The notes under the pieces: generated by a model | The model's database searches: none | What the model saw: the letters and a program-made list of their open reading frames with translations, nothing else | What the model was told of the DNA's origin: nothing | Assembly: GCA_029261675.1 (NCBI GenBank) | Contig: JAJDBA010000145.1 | Coordinates: forward strand, 1-12,911 | Length of the DNA stretch: 12,911 nucleotides | Source of the DNA: Nitrospinaceae bacterium | GTDB taxonomy: Bacteria; Nitrospinota; Nitrospinia; Nitrospinales; VA-1 | Reading direction: 5' to 3' | Translations under genes and position numbers: made by a program | In this document: positions 6,852 through 12,911 of the stretch, one piece after another | Position numbering within the stretch: position 1 is the first letter of the stretch | How the letters are laid out: every line of letters starts with the position of its first letter

Positions 6852-7409
6852 TTACATGGCTTTTACCCAGCTTTTTAGCCTGCCCAACTCTTCTTCAATG
6901 ATCTTGGGACTTTTTAATGCATTTCCGACAACGGCAGTACCATGAAGAGAGGCAATCAATTGAAGACTTAATTCTTCAGCATTCTTTTTTCCTAATTCGA
7001 CGAATTGCTCAGATATCCATTTTAATTGCATCTTTATCAGCCCGTCTGCCTTTTTAGAGATCGGTTCTCTTTCCTTATCTAATTCCTGACATAGACTGCC
7101 AACAGGGCAACCATATTTAGCAAGTTTATGTCTTAAGGTTAAAGTGTCATCTATCATTGCCACCAGGCGCTCTTTCGGACTCGGTAATTCATTTAATTCT
7201 TCGTACCAGGATTTTAATCTTTCACTTCTATGATTTAGTACTTCTAAAATCAATTCTGCTTTAGTTTTGAAGTAATAGTGAACATTTCCTAAAGGAACAC
7301 CAGAGTCTTCAGCGATATCTGCAAGCGAGGTTTGATTGAACCCTACTTGATGAAATAATTTGCCAGCAGAATCTACCAGTTTTTCTCTTTTACCACTTGT
7401 TTTAGGCAT
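6852..7409 (-). CDS. TetR/AcrR-family transcriptional repressor
   Basis: This 185-residue regulator has the TetR N-terminal DNA-binding domain: helix 1 (KREKLVDSAGKLFHQVGFNQTSL) and the helix-turn-helix DIAEDSGVPLGNVHYYFKTKAELI at about residues 31-54. The C-terminal ligand-binding half has the GCPVGSLCQEL motif near residues 101-111, which I associate with the LmrA/YxaF-like subgroup that responds to small hydrophobic or drug-like ligands. Length is normal for the family. The gene lies between the class V aminotransferase-fold gene (upstream) and the SDR (downstream), all on the minus strand. Its own promoter carries an operator overlapping the -10 box, which predicts autorepression, and a second copy of the operator precedes the SDR. 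Confidence 0.88.
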   Translation of the reverse strand: MPKTSGKREKLVDSAGKLFHQVGFNQTSLADIAEDSGVPLGNVHYYFKTKAELILEVLNHRSERLKSWYEELNELPSPKERLVAMIDDTLTLRHKLAKYGCPVGSLCQELDKEREPISKKADGLIKMQLKWISEQFVELGKKNAEELSLQLIASLHGTAVVGNALKSPKIIEEELGRLKSWVKAM

Positions 7410-7422
7410 GAATTAAAATTAG

Positions 7423-7442
7423 TAAGTTATTCAACTAACTTA
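7423..7442. promoter_or_regulatory. Palindromic TetR operator in front of tetR
   Basis: On the plus strand TAAGTTA (7423-7429) and TAACTTA (7436-7442) form a 7-bp inverted repeat around a 6-bp centre, 14 bp before the tetR ATG. On the minus strand the core reads TTAGTTGAATAACTTA, against TTAGTTAGATAACTAA in front of the SDR gene, 13 of 16 identical. It touches the predicted -10 box, the expected place for an autorepressor site. Confidence 0.65.
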
Positions 7443-7471
7443 TAATGGTCTTTAAATGGGTTCGCTGTCAA
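7442..7471 (-). promoter_or_regulatory. Promoter of tetR
   Basis: On the minus strand, TTGACA (7466-7471, perfect -35 consensus) is followed after 18 bp by CATTAT (7442-7447), a four-of-six -10 match. The -35 box lies directly after the aminotransferase stop region, so tetR and the SDR can be transcribed independently of the upstream gene. Confidence 0.5.
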
Positions 7472-8605
7472 CTATTTCTTTAAGAAGTTATCTAGCAGAT
7501 CAAAAACTTTTAGTATTTCATCTTCGGTATTATAGAAATGTGGGGAGAAGCGCACCAGTCCATCGCGTACCGTAAGTTTGACTTTATTTTTCATCATATA
7601 TGAATAGAGTGGGCTGACATCTTGATCCAAGATGAACGAAATATTTCCAGAACGTTCTTTTGAAAAAGTGGAGCTGTAAACTTTAATATCTCGTCGGTTC
7701 AATTCAGTAATGATGCAATTACCCAGATGCATCACACGTTTCTCGATATTGTCGATACCGACCTCAAGCAGTAAATCCAGCGCCGCACCGAAAGCGTAAA
7801 TGCTCATCGTGTTGGGTGTCCCCTCTTCAAATTTTTTCGCATCTTCTTTGAGGGTAAAATCATAGTCCATAAAATTTGCTGCGTTGATCACGTTGCCCCA
7901 GCCCATTGTCACCGGACGAATTCTATCCATCACCTCTTTTGAGATATAAAATCCTCCCAACCCTTCAACGCTTAGCATCCACTTATGTCCATCCGCAGAA
8001 AGAAAATCGATGTGATCTTTTTTTACATCCATAGGTAAGACACCAAGGCTCTGAATGGCATCTACAAAAAACAAAACTCCTTTTTCTTTGCAAAAAGCAC
8101 CAGTACGATTGAGGTCGCTTCGGAATCCACTGTTGCATTCCACTGAACTGATAGAGAGTATTCGCGTTCTGTCGTCGACTTGTTTTACCAGATCATCGAA
8201 TAGAACTCGTCCTTCAATGGACTTCACCATGCGCGTTTCAACACCTCGTTGTTTCAAGTTCCACCATGGGTAAACGTTAGCGGGAAATTCAATGTCAGGG
8301 ATGACAACATTGTCGCCTGGTTGCCAATCGAATCCATTTGCGACGATGGAGATTCCTTCCGATGTGTTTTTGATGAAAGCCACTTCATCGATGTCAGCGT
8401 TAATGAGTTGTGCGAATTTTTTCCGGGTGTGTTCCAATTCCAATATCCAGGATTCGTAATGAGCCGTACCATAGCGAGTAGCGTCGTCGACAAAAGCAGT
8501 GACCGCCTTTCGCACTCGTTCCGGTAAAGGTGCAACTCTGGCGTGATCGAAAAAAATATACTCCTCTGTTACAGGAAACTCTTTTCTCATATTTTCAATA
8601 TTCAT
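7472..8605 (-). CDS. Class V aminotransferase-fold PLP enzyme (isopenicillin N epimerase/desulfurase-like)
   Basis: This 377-residue enzyme belongs to the fold-type I, class V aminotransferase group (cysteine desulfurases, isopenicillin N epimerase-like and kynureninase-like enzymes). NTSEG (80-84) would bind the cofactor phosphate, VDAIQSLGVLPMD (181-193) holds the Asp that contacts the pyridine nitrogen and the stacking Gln region, and SADGHKWM (203-210) holds the Schiff-base Lys208. The C-terminal part reads VRDGLVRFSPHFYNTEDEI and lacks the mobile loop with the active Cys (RAGHHC-like) of SufS/CsdA, so it is probably not a cysteine desulfurase. The reaction cannot be named. No strong Shine-Dalgarno sequence precedes the ATG. 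It lies 69 bp after dinB on the same strand and might receive read-through from the SOS operon. Confidence 0.83.
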   Translation of the reverse strand: MNIENMRKEFPVTEEYIFFDHARVAPLPERVRKAVTAFVDDATRYGTAHYESWILELEHTRKKFAQLINADIDEVAFIKNTSEGISIVANGFDWQPGDNVVIPDIEFPANVYPWWNLKQRGVETRMVKSIEGRVLFDDLVKQVDDRTRILSISSVECNSGFRSDLNRTGAFCKEKGVLFFVDAIQSLGVLPMDVKKDHIDFLSADGHKWMLSVEGLGGFYISKEVMDRIRPVTMGWGNVINAANFMDYDFTLKEDAKKFEEGTPNTMSIYAFGAALDLLLEVGIDNIEKRVMHLGNCIITELNRRDIKVYSSTFSKERSGNISFILDQDVSPLYSYMMKNKVKLTVRDGLVRFSPHFYNTEDEILKVFDLLDNFLKK

Positions 8606-8674
8606 TTTGGATTTATTTGATAAATTCTTTTAGAAGCATAGTGATGTCGATTTGCCCATTAAAGTTCTGACCTA

Positions 8675-9925
8675 TTACTTTCGGGCGTTGCCCGAAGTCG
8701 CACGGAGGATGGAGCGGAACCCGTATTTTTCACGTATCCGGTCAATCCCCTGATAGAGTCCGTCCCAGCGGTCGCCGTCTTTCAGGTCAAACAAATCTTC
8801 CTGTCGGCAAGGGTGCGCCGTAAGAGACGAAAGGGCAACCCCGATCAGGCGCACCTGGGTCTTGTCGTTAAAGAGTTTGCGAAATAATTTTGTTACCGTC
8901 TTTAAAAGCGTGTGATCCGCTGCTGTTGGCCAGCCCAAAGTTTGAGAACGGGTCACCGTCTTAAAATCAGAGTATCTTAACTTTAACGCAACTGTGCTGG
9001 CAAATAATCCATTACTTCGAAGTTGCGCTGCAGTTTTTTCTGTCAGATAACTGAGTGTCGACTCGAGAAACAAGGGGTCTATGGAATCCGTTGCAAAAGT
9101 CGTTTCCCGGCTGATAGAACGTGGATCTTCGGTTTCTGCGCTGACCGGACTGTTGCTGATTCCCCTTGCTTTGCGATAAAGCGATGCACCCCATTTACCA
9201 TACGTCTCTTCCAATAATTCCAGTGGAAGACGAGAAAGATCGGCAACCGATTTGACACTCATGCGATTCAACCTAGCACAGCCTTTGGAACCGATTCCCG
9301 GGATGCGTTTTATAGGAAGTGGAGCTAGGAACTGTTGTTCCTTGCCTGGCGCGATCCACAACATTCCGTTTGGTTTGCAATAAGCTGAAGCTATTTTTGC
9401 CATGAGCTTGTTTGTGGCAATACCGATGGAGGCATTAAGTCCGAGTCGATCGCGTATCTCGTTGCGAATTCTTTCAGCTGTTTTCAGAATCGGACCGTGC
9501 AATTTTCCACACCCTGTCAAATCAACAAATGCCTCATCGAGAGACATCGGTTCAACCAGAGGCGAATAACTTCTGAGAATCTCAAATACCTTAGCCGAAT
9601 ATTCGCTGTAGAGTCGGTGCGAACCGCGCAAAAAAATGGCGTGCGGACAAAGACGTTTCGCTCTCGCAATAGGCATGGCAGAATGAATGCCGAATTTTCT
9701 CGCCGCATAAGATGCTGCAGAGACAACTCCTCTAGCGAGGGGAGCAGATGCCAATATCTTTTTTGGGTTGGTTAAAGTATTCTCGGTTTGAGGAGTTATT
9801 GCACCATTTCCAGCGGGCGTGGCCCGGCCGCCTACCACTACAGGCTTGCCCTTCAAAGACGGATCGAGCACTTCCTCGACAGACACGAAAAATGCATCCA
9901 TATCGACATGTAAAATTTCTTTCAA
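8675..9925 (-). CDS. dinB: DNA polymerase IV (Y family)
   Basis: This is a translesion DNA polymerase. The palm carries HVDMDAFF (6-13, metal-binding Asp8 and steric-gate Phe13) and SLDEAFVDLTG (128-138, catalytic Asp130 and Glu131). A helix-hairpin-helix-like thumb (IPGIGSKGCARL, 208-219) and the little-finger domain follow. QEDLF (375-379) fits a beta-clamp-binding motif. The protein has 416 residues against about 350 for E. coli DinB. Asp130 corresponds to E. coli Asp103, so about 27 residues are added between PVVVGG and RGVVSAASY (residues 34-64, nt 9734-9826); a longer C-terminus accounts for the rest. The start is TTG 9925, preceded by AAGAGG at 5 nt; it follows lexA after 9 bp, so the two form an SOS operon. 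Confidence 0.92.
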   Translation of the reverse strand: MKEILHVDMDAFFVSVEEVLDPSLKGKPVVVGGRATPAGNGAITPQTENTLTNPKKILASAPLARGVVSAASYAARKFGIHSAMPIARAKRLCPHAIFLRGSHRLYSEYSAKVFEILRSYSPLVEPMSLDEAFVDLTGCGKLHGPILKTAERIRNEIRDRLGLNASIGIATNKLMAKIASAYCKPNGMLWIAPGKEQQFLAPLPIKRIPGIGSKGCARLNRMSVKSVADLSRLPLELLEETYGKWGASLYRKARGISNSPVSAETEDPRSISRETTFATDSIDPLFLESTLSYLTEKTAAQLRSNGLFASTVALKLRYSDFKTVTRSQTLGWPTAADHTLLKTVTKLFRKLFNDKTQVRLIGVALSSLTAHPCRQEDLFDLKDGDRWDGLYQGIDRIREKYGFRSILRATSGNARK

Positions 9926-9934
9926 TTCAACCTC

Positions 9935-10534
9935 TTACTTATCGAACTTCCTTAAGACGCTAATGACTACGCCCTGGATGGCAAAGTCACCTTCGCGAAC
10001 GTAGATAGGTTTCATATCAGGATGCGCTGGCTGTAATCGTATTCGTCCATTTTCGCGGTAAAAGCGTTTCAAAGTTGCGCGATCGTTATCGATCAGTGCC
10101 ACCACCGTTTCACCATTTTCAGCTATGTTACGCCTTTCAACGATCACATAATCTCCACTCTGAATATGGTCGTCGATCATCGAATTGCCTTTGACACGTA
10201 AGACAAAAACATCTTTATCCCCGCCATCGGGCAAGAGCTCAACCACTTCGCTCTGATCAAGAGCTTCCAAAGGTTTTCCTGCGGCGATTTCTCCCAGTAG
10301 AGGATAGGACAAAGCATTGCCCGATTCGGGCACCACTTCAATAGCACGGCTCAGGTTCTGCTGTTTGCGAATCAGCCCCTTCTCTTCAAGATGCGACAGG
10401 TGTTTGTGCACCGTCGCCGGAGAGCTGAGGTTAAACTGTTTACCAATCTCGGCGATGCTCGGCGCATATCCTCGACTGCGAATATGATCCTTCAAATACT
10501 CATAGATTTCTCGCTGACGCTTGGTGAGATGCAT
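9935..10534 (-). CDS. lexA: LexA SOS repressor
   Basis: This is the SOS-response repressor and self-cleaving protease, 199 residues, a normal length. Residues 1-65 are the winged helix-turn-helix (TKRQREIYEYLKDHIRSRGYAPSIAEIGKQF begins it, with recognition-helix region SSPATVHKHLSHLEEKG). The cleavage site is Ala85-Gly86 (IAAGKP). The S24 protease dyad is Ser118 (GNSM) and Lys156 (ATLKRF). All key residues are intact. AAGGAGGG (10541-10548) lies 6 nt before the ATG, the best ribosome binding site in the window. dinB follows after 9 bp. A direct repeat 32-49 bp upstream of the start (10566-10583) is a candidate self-operator. Confidence 0.95.
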   Translation of the reverse strand: MHLTKRQREIYEYLKDHIRSRGYAPSIAEIGKQFNLSSPATVHKHLSHLEEKGLIRKQQNLSRAIEVVPESGNALSYPLLGEIAAGKPLEALDQSEVVELLPDGGDKDVFVLRVKGNSMIDDHIQSGDYVIVERRNIAENGETVVALIDNDRATLKRFYRENGRIRLQPAHPDMKPIYVREGDFAIQGVVISVLRKFDK

Positions 10535-10565
10535 ATTAAACCCTCCTTATGCCTTTCATCTTAGG

Positions 10566-10583
10566 CGAAAATTAGACGAAAAT
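10566..10583. promoter_or_regulatory. lexA: Direct repeat in front of lexA, candidate LexA box
   Basis: On the plus strand CGAAAAT occurs twice (10566-10572 and 10577-10583), 11 bp apart, one helical turn. On the minus strand this reads TTTC-N7-TTTC, the same geometry as the alphaproteobacterial LexA box GTTC-N7-GTTC. A further CGAAC (GTTCG on the minus strand) lies at 10591-10595 within the small dyad GGCG-AAC-CGCC. No E. coli-type CTGT-N8-ACAG site or Gram-positive GAAC-N4-GTTC site is seen here. Being the binding site is inference. Confidence 0.4.
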
Positions 10584-10714
10584 CAAGAGGCGAACCGCCG
10601 CAGGTAATAGGTCGATGTCCAAAAAGATAAGCAAATCCGCCAAGCTCTTTGCTATAGACCTCCAATATTCATAGCCTTATTGCCTCCCGCGCAAGTGGGT
10701 GGTAGGCTGAGGGT

Positions 10715-11146
10715 ATGGGGGACAAACTAAAAATTTTGTTTTTGTGCACGGGTAATTCTTGTCGCAGTCAGATGGCGGAAGGCTGGGCACGGCATTTGAA
10801 GAGCGATGTTATTCAGGCATTTTCGGCTGGACTCGAAGCGCATGGCCTCAATGCCAACGCGGTGAAAGTCATGCAGGAAGCAGGGGTAGATATTACCCAG
10901 CAGAAGTCGCAGCGCGTGAAAGAGGTGGAAACGATTCCTTTTGATATTGTGGTCACCGTTTGCGGACATGCGGATGAGAACTGTCCGATTTTTTCCTGCG
11001 CTACTACTGTTGTGCATCACGGGTTTGACGATCCTCCCAAACTGGCGCAAACAGCAAAGACAGATGAAGAAGCGATAGGTCATTACCGCAGAGTTCGCGA
11101 TGAAATTCGCGCTTTCATAGAAACTCTTCCAGAAGGACTGCATTGA
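10715..11146 (+). CDS. arsC: Arsenate reductase, thioredoxin-coupled LMW-phosphatase type
   Basis: This 143-residue cytoplasmic enzyme reduces arsenate to arsenite, using the low-molecular-weight tyrosine phosphatase fold. The anion loop is CTGNSCRS with nucleophile Cys11 and Arg17; the relay cysteines Cys83 and Cys90 (VCGHADENC) match the S. aureus pI258 ArsC pattern and distinguish it from plain phosphatases. FDDPP (104-108) supplies the general-acid Asp. GAGGG before the ATG is only 1 nt away, but TAGG at 8 nt could serve as the ribosome binding site. It is divergent from lexA (180 bp gap); an extended -10-like TGCTATAGA at 10650-10658 is the only promoter candidate, with no -35 match. No arsR, arsB or acr3 lies beside it. 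The stop overlaps the TTG alternative start of the next gene. Confidence 0.9.
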   Translation: MGDKLKILFLCTGNSCRSQMAEGWARHLKSDVIQAFSAGLEAHGLNANAVKVMQEAGVDITQQKSQRVKEVETIPFDIVVTVCGHADENCPIFSCATTVVHHGFDDPPKLAQTAKTDEEAIGHYRRVRDEIRAFIETLPEGLH

Positions 11147-11148
11147 TC

Positions 11149-12213
11149 ATGAAATGGTTTGCGATAAAAATTATTTTCCTTCTTTCCCTCGTCCTATTTG
11201 TGAATTACTCAATAGGAGAAAGCGCAACACGGATTGTTGTAGTGGGTGATACGGGGACAGGCGAGAGGGCCTACCATCCCGGTTTTATGGCGGTGCAAAA
11301 AGCCATGCGCGAAAAAAATGCGGATGCCTTACTGCATCTTGGAGACTTTGTTTATCAACCCAAGTTTTTTCCCCAATCTTGTCCAGACAGATATATCAAA
11401 GAAATCAAAGAGACTCTTTCCGACCCTTATCCAATAAAATTATTTGTTATTGGCGATAACGATTTGGCACCAAAAAAATGGAAGCCTAAGGCATCAGGAT
11501 GTTGGAACAAAATTAACCATCTCGATTCCAGGTTTGACACCCCCGGTCCACGACCGTTTGATGGAACACGTGTCATCGGAAATGCTTTGATAGGAGTTAT
11601 CCATAACTATCCCTGGCAAGACCCGACTTCCTGGCTTGCTCCACGCATCAAGAAAGCGAGAGAAAAAGGCATGTGGATCATTCTCGCTGTCCACGAACCG
11701 GCAATCACCACTGCCTGGTACCTCGACAAGCGAGATACGGTTCTTAAACAATTAAATGCTCTGAAACCCGATCTGGTTCTAGCTGGCAATCAACATTCGT
11801 ACGAACGATTTCATCCGATGAGTCCGATTGAAGAGAACACTTTCAAGGTCGTGAAATCAGTGTCAGGAAAATATCATAGCGGAGATGGGACGATGCACAT
11901 TGTCTCAGGCGGAGGGGGTGCGACCTTCAAACCTTTTGCCGATCAGCAAAATAAAGATAAACGTACTGCACCGAAAGATGTGTTTGACGCATTGGCTAAC
12001 AGAGCGTTGATGAATCACTTCATCACTTTGGATATTTCAAAGGAAAAACTGGAAGGTACTGTTTGGCGCGTGTGCGTTAAAGATGATCCCGATGATGAAT
12101 GGAACCCTAGATGGAAATGGGATAAAAAGTTTTGGAGATCCATTCCATTGGAATGTGATGGCAAACCAGATGGGGTAAGTGTTTATGAAACGTTCCGCTT
12201 TTCGAGACAATAA
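11149..12213 (+). CDS. Secreted calcineurin-like metallophosphoesterase
   Basis: This is a 354-residue exported phosphoesterase with a signal peptide (MKWFAIKIIFLLSLVLFVNYSIG). The metal-site motifs in order are VVVGDTGTG (Asp34), LHLGDFVY (Asp66), VIGDND (102-105), LAVHEPA (His182) and LAGNQHSYERFHP (213-223). The usual GNH[DE] is replaced by GDND, and the usual GHxH by GNQH, so the first His of that motif is Asn; the SYER tail recalls purple-acid-phosphatase-like proteins. A SGGGGA turn follows. Substrate unknown. ATG 11149 is chosen, though TTG 11143, overlapping the arsC stop, has better spacing (5 nt) to AAGGA at 11133-11137; ATG is 11 nt away. It is probably co-transcribed with arsC. 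Confidence 0.85.
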   Translation: MKWFAIKIIFLLSLVLFVNYSIGESATRIVVVGDTGTGERAYHPGFMAVQKAMREKNADALLHLGDFVYQPKFFPQSCPDRYIKEIKETLSDPYPIKLFVIGDNDLAPKKWKPKASGCWNKINHLDSRFDTPGPRPFDGTRVIGNALIGVIHNYPWQDPTSWLAPRIKKAREKGMWIILAVHEPAITTAWYLDKRDTVLKQLNALKPDLVLAGNQHSYERFHPMSPIEENTFKVVKSVSGKYHSGDGTMHIVSGGGGATFKPFADQQNKDKRTAPKDVFDALANRALMNHFITLDISKEKLEGTVWRVCVKDDPDDEWNPRWKWDKKFWRSIPLECDGKPDGVSVYETFRFSRQ

Positions 12214-12253
12214 AAATCCCCCTTTAGGTTTTATAAAAAACTAAAGAGGGGGG
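12211..12253 (-). terminator. Rho-independent terminator of the malate dehydrogenase gene
   Basis: CCCCCTTTAG (12218-12227) pairs with CTAAAGAGGGGGG (12241-12253) with one bulged A; inner T and A runs extend the stem. On the minus strand the stem is followed at once by ATTTTTA (12211-12217), a good U-tract, and lies 20 nt after the mdh stop. On the plus strand it follows the phosphoesterase stop, but the sequence after it is a poor T-tract, so it may work in both directions only weakly. Confidence 0.75.
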
Positions 12254-12273
12254 TAAGTTAGTTTCCTTCAGTT

Positions 12274-12911
12274 TTATCCGGCGAGAATGGCATCGATTTC
12301 GTCACAGGTCTTTTTAACATCCTGAGCGGATTTATCTAGTGCCACCTTTTCTTCTTCTGTCATTTTTAGTTCGATAACTTTTTCAATTCCGTGAATGCCC
12401 ATCATAACAGGCACACCAAAGAAAATTCCGCTCCAGCCATATTCTCCTTCGAGATAAGCGGTGCATGGGAGGATGCGACGTTTGTCTTGCAAAATGGATT
12501 CTATCATTTGCACAACCGAAGCACCTGGAGCATAAAAAGCACTGCCTGTTTTTAAAAGAGAAACAATTTCTGCGCCACCTTTTCGTGTGCGTTCTACCAC
12601 TCGCTCGATTTGCTCGGGGGTCATCAATTCCGTGATCGATATCCCGGAAACCGTAGTATAACGGGGAAGAGGCACCATGGAATCGCCGTGTCCACCAAGC
12701 ACCATTGCATCTACATCAACCAGGGAGCAACCCAGTTCCAGCGAAACAAATGTCCGCAACCGTGCCGAATCAAGCACACCTGCCATACCTATGATTTTAT
12801 TCTTTGGAAGGTTGCCCGTTTTCTTTGCCATGTAAACCATCGCATCGAGAGGGTTTGATACAACGATAATGATGGGGTCGCGGGAATGCTCCATGATGTT
12901 CTCGGTCACCG
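12274..12911 (-). CDS. mdh: Malate dehydrogenase, LDH-like type (partial, 5' end outside window)
   Basis: This is the C-terminal 212 codons of an NAD-dependent (S)-malate dehydrogenase of the lactate-dehydrogenase-like group, which interconverts malate and oxaloacetate in the TCA cycle. The open frame runs to the right edge; about the first 95 residues, including the Rossmann glycine motif and the substrate-specificity loop, lie outside. Visible landmarks in LDH numbering are Asn140 (VVSNPLD), Asp168 and Arg171 (LDSAR) and catalytic His195 (GGHGDSMVPLPRY), all at the expected spacing. GHGDSMVPLPRYTTVSGI is typical of LDH-like bacterial malate dehydrogenases. The absent loop means lactate dehydrogenase cannot be formally excluded, but the MVPLPRY context favours malate. 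It ends in a clear terminator. Confidence 0.88.
   Translation of the reverse strand, partial: VTENIMEHSRDPIIIVVSNPLDAMVYMAKKTGNLPKNKIIGMAGVLDSARLRTFVSLELGCSLVDVDAMVLGGHGDSMVPLPRYTTVSGISITELMTPEQIERVVERTRKGGAEIVSLLKTGSAFYAPGASVVQMIESILQDKRRILPCTAYLEGEYGWSGIFFGVPVMMGIHGIEKVIELKMTEEEKVALDKSAQDVKKTCDEIDAILAG

Noticed and set aside
7472..8605. Reading the class V enzyme as a SufS/IscS cysteine desulfurase
   Set aside because: The C-terminal region lacks the loop with the active-site Cys; no suf or isc genes are adjacent.
10727..11143. 138-codon antisense open frame across arsC
   Set aside because: It mirrors arsC, whose catalytic motifs are all intact; the antisense product looks like no known family.

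Overview
The window looks like a chromosomal stretch of a Gram-negative (diderm) bacterium of moderate GC. The diderm reading rests on an MlaC/Ttg2D-type periplasmic lipid-binding protein, two outer-membrane-type lipoproteins (one with a peptidoglycan-binding SPOR domain) and an RND/MMPL exporter. The gene set would fit a Nitrospinota- or deltaproteobacteria-like lineage, but that is a weak impression and no marker gene here settles it. There are no rRNA or tRNA genes, transposases, phage genes or CRISPR arrays that I can see.

Layout. (1) 3-1613 (+): the C-terminal two thirds of an RND/MMPL exporter, interrupted by one in-frame TAA at 246-248, so it appears as a 5' fragment and a separate 3' ORF. 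(2) 1736-3376 (-): a two-gene unit, an MlaC-like secreted protein followed after 21 bp by a GHMP-family small-molecule kinase with a TTG start. (3) 3377-3757: the only long non-coding stretch. It is rich in inverted repeats and carries a near-consensus sigma70 promoter (TTGACA-N17-TATAGT) with a perfect 19-bp palindrome just upstream and a hairpin just downstream of the predicted transcription start. (4) 3758-5997 (+): the operon driven by that promoter, two translationally coupled paralogous lipoproteins of the DUF799/GNA1162-like type, the second fused to a C-terminal SPOR domain. (5) 6032-10534 (-): lexA-dinB (an SOS repressor plus DNA polymerase IV), a class V aminotransferase-fold PLP enzyme, a TetR repressor and a short-chain dehydrogenase. 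The TetR and dehydrogenase genes each have a copy of the same palindromic operator in front, so they look like a small self-regulated detoxification or redox switch. (6) 10715-12213 (+): a thioredoxin-type arsenate reductase overlapping a secreted calcineurin-like metallophosphoesterase. (7) 12274-12911 (-): the C-terminal two thirds of an LDH-like malate dehydrogenase, ending in a rho-independent terminator that also lies at the end of the phosphoesterase gene.

Most genes are ordinary housekeeping or accessory functions. The points most worth a second look are the matched TetR operators, the dyad-flanked promoter and tandem lipoproteins of the SPOR operon, the roughly 27-residue insertion in DinB that ends in a short palindrome shared with the end of the RND gene, the direct repeat in front of lexA, and the nonsense codon in the RND exporter. 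I do not see convincing evidence of an entirely new multi-gene system.
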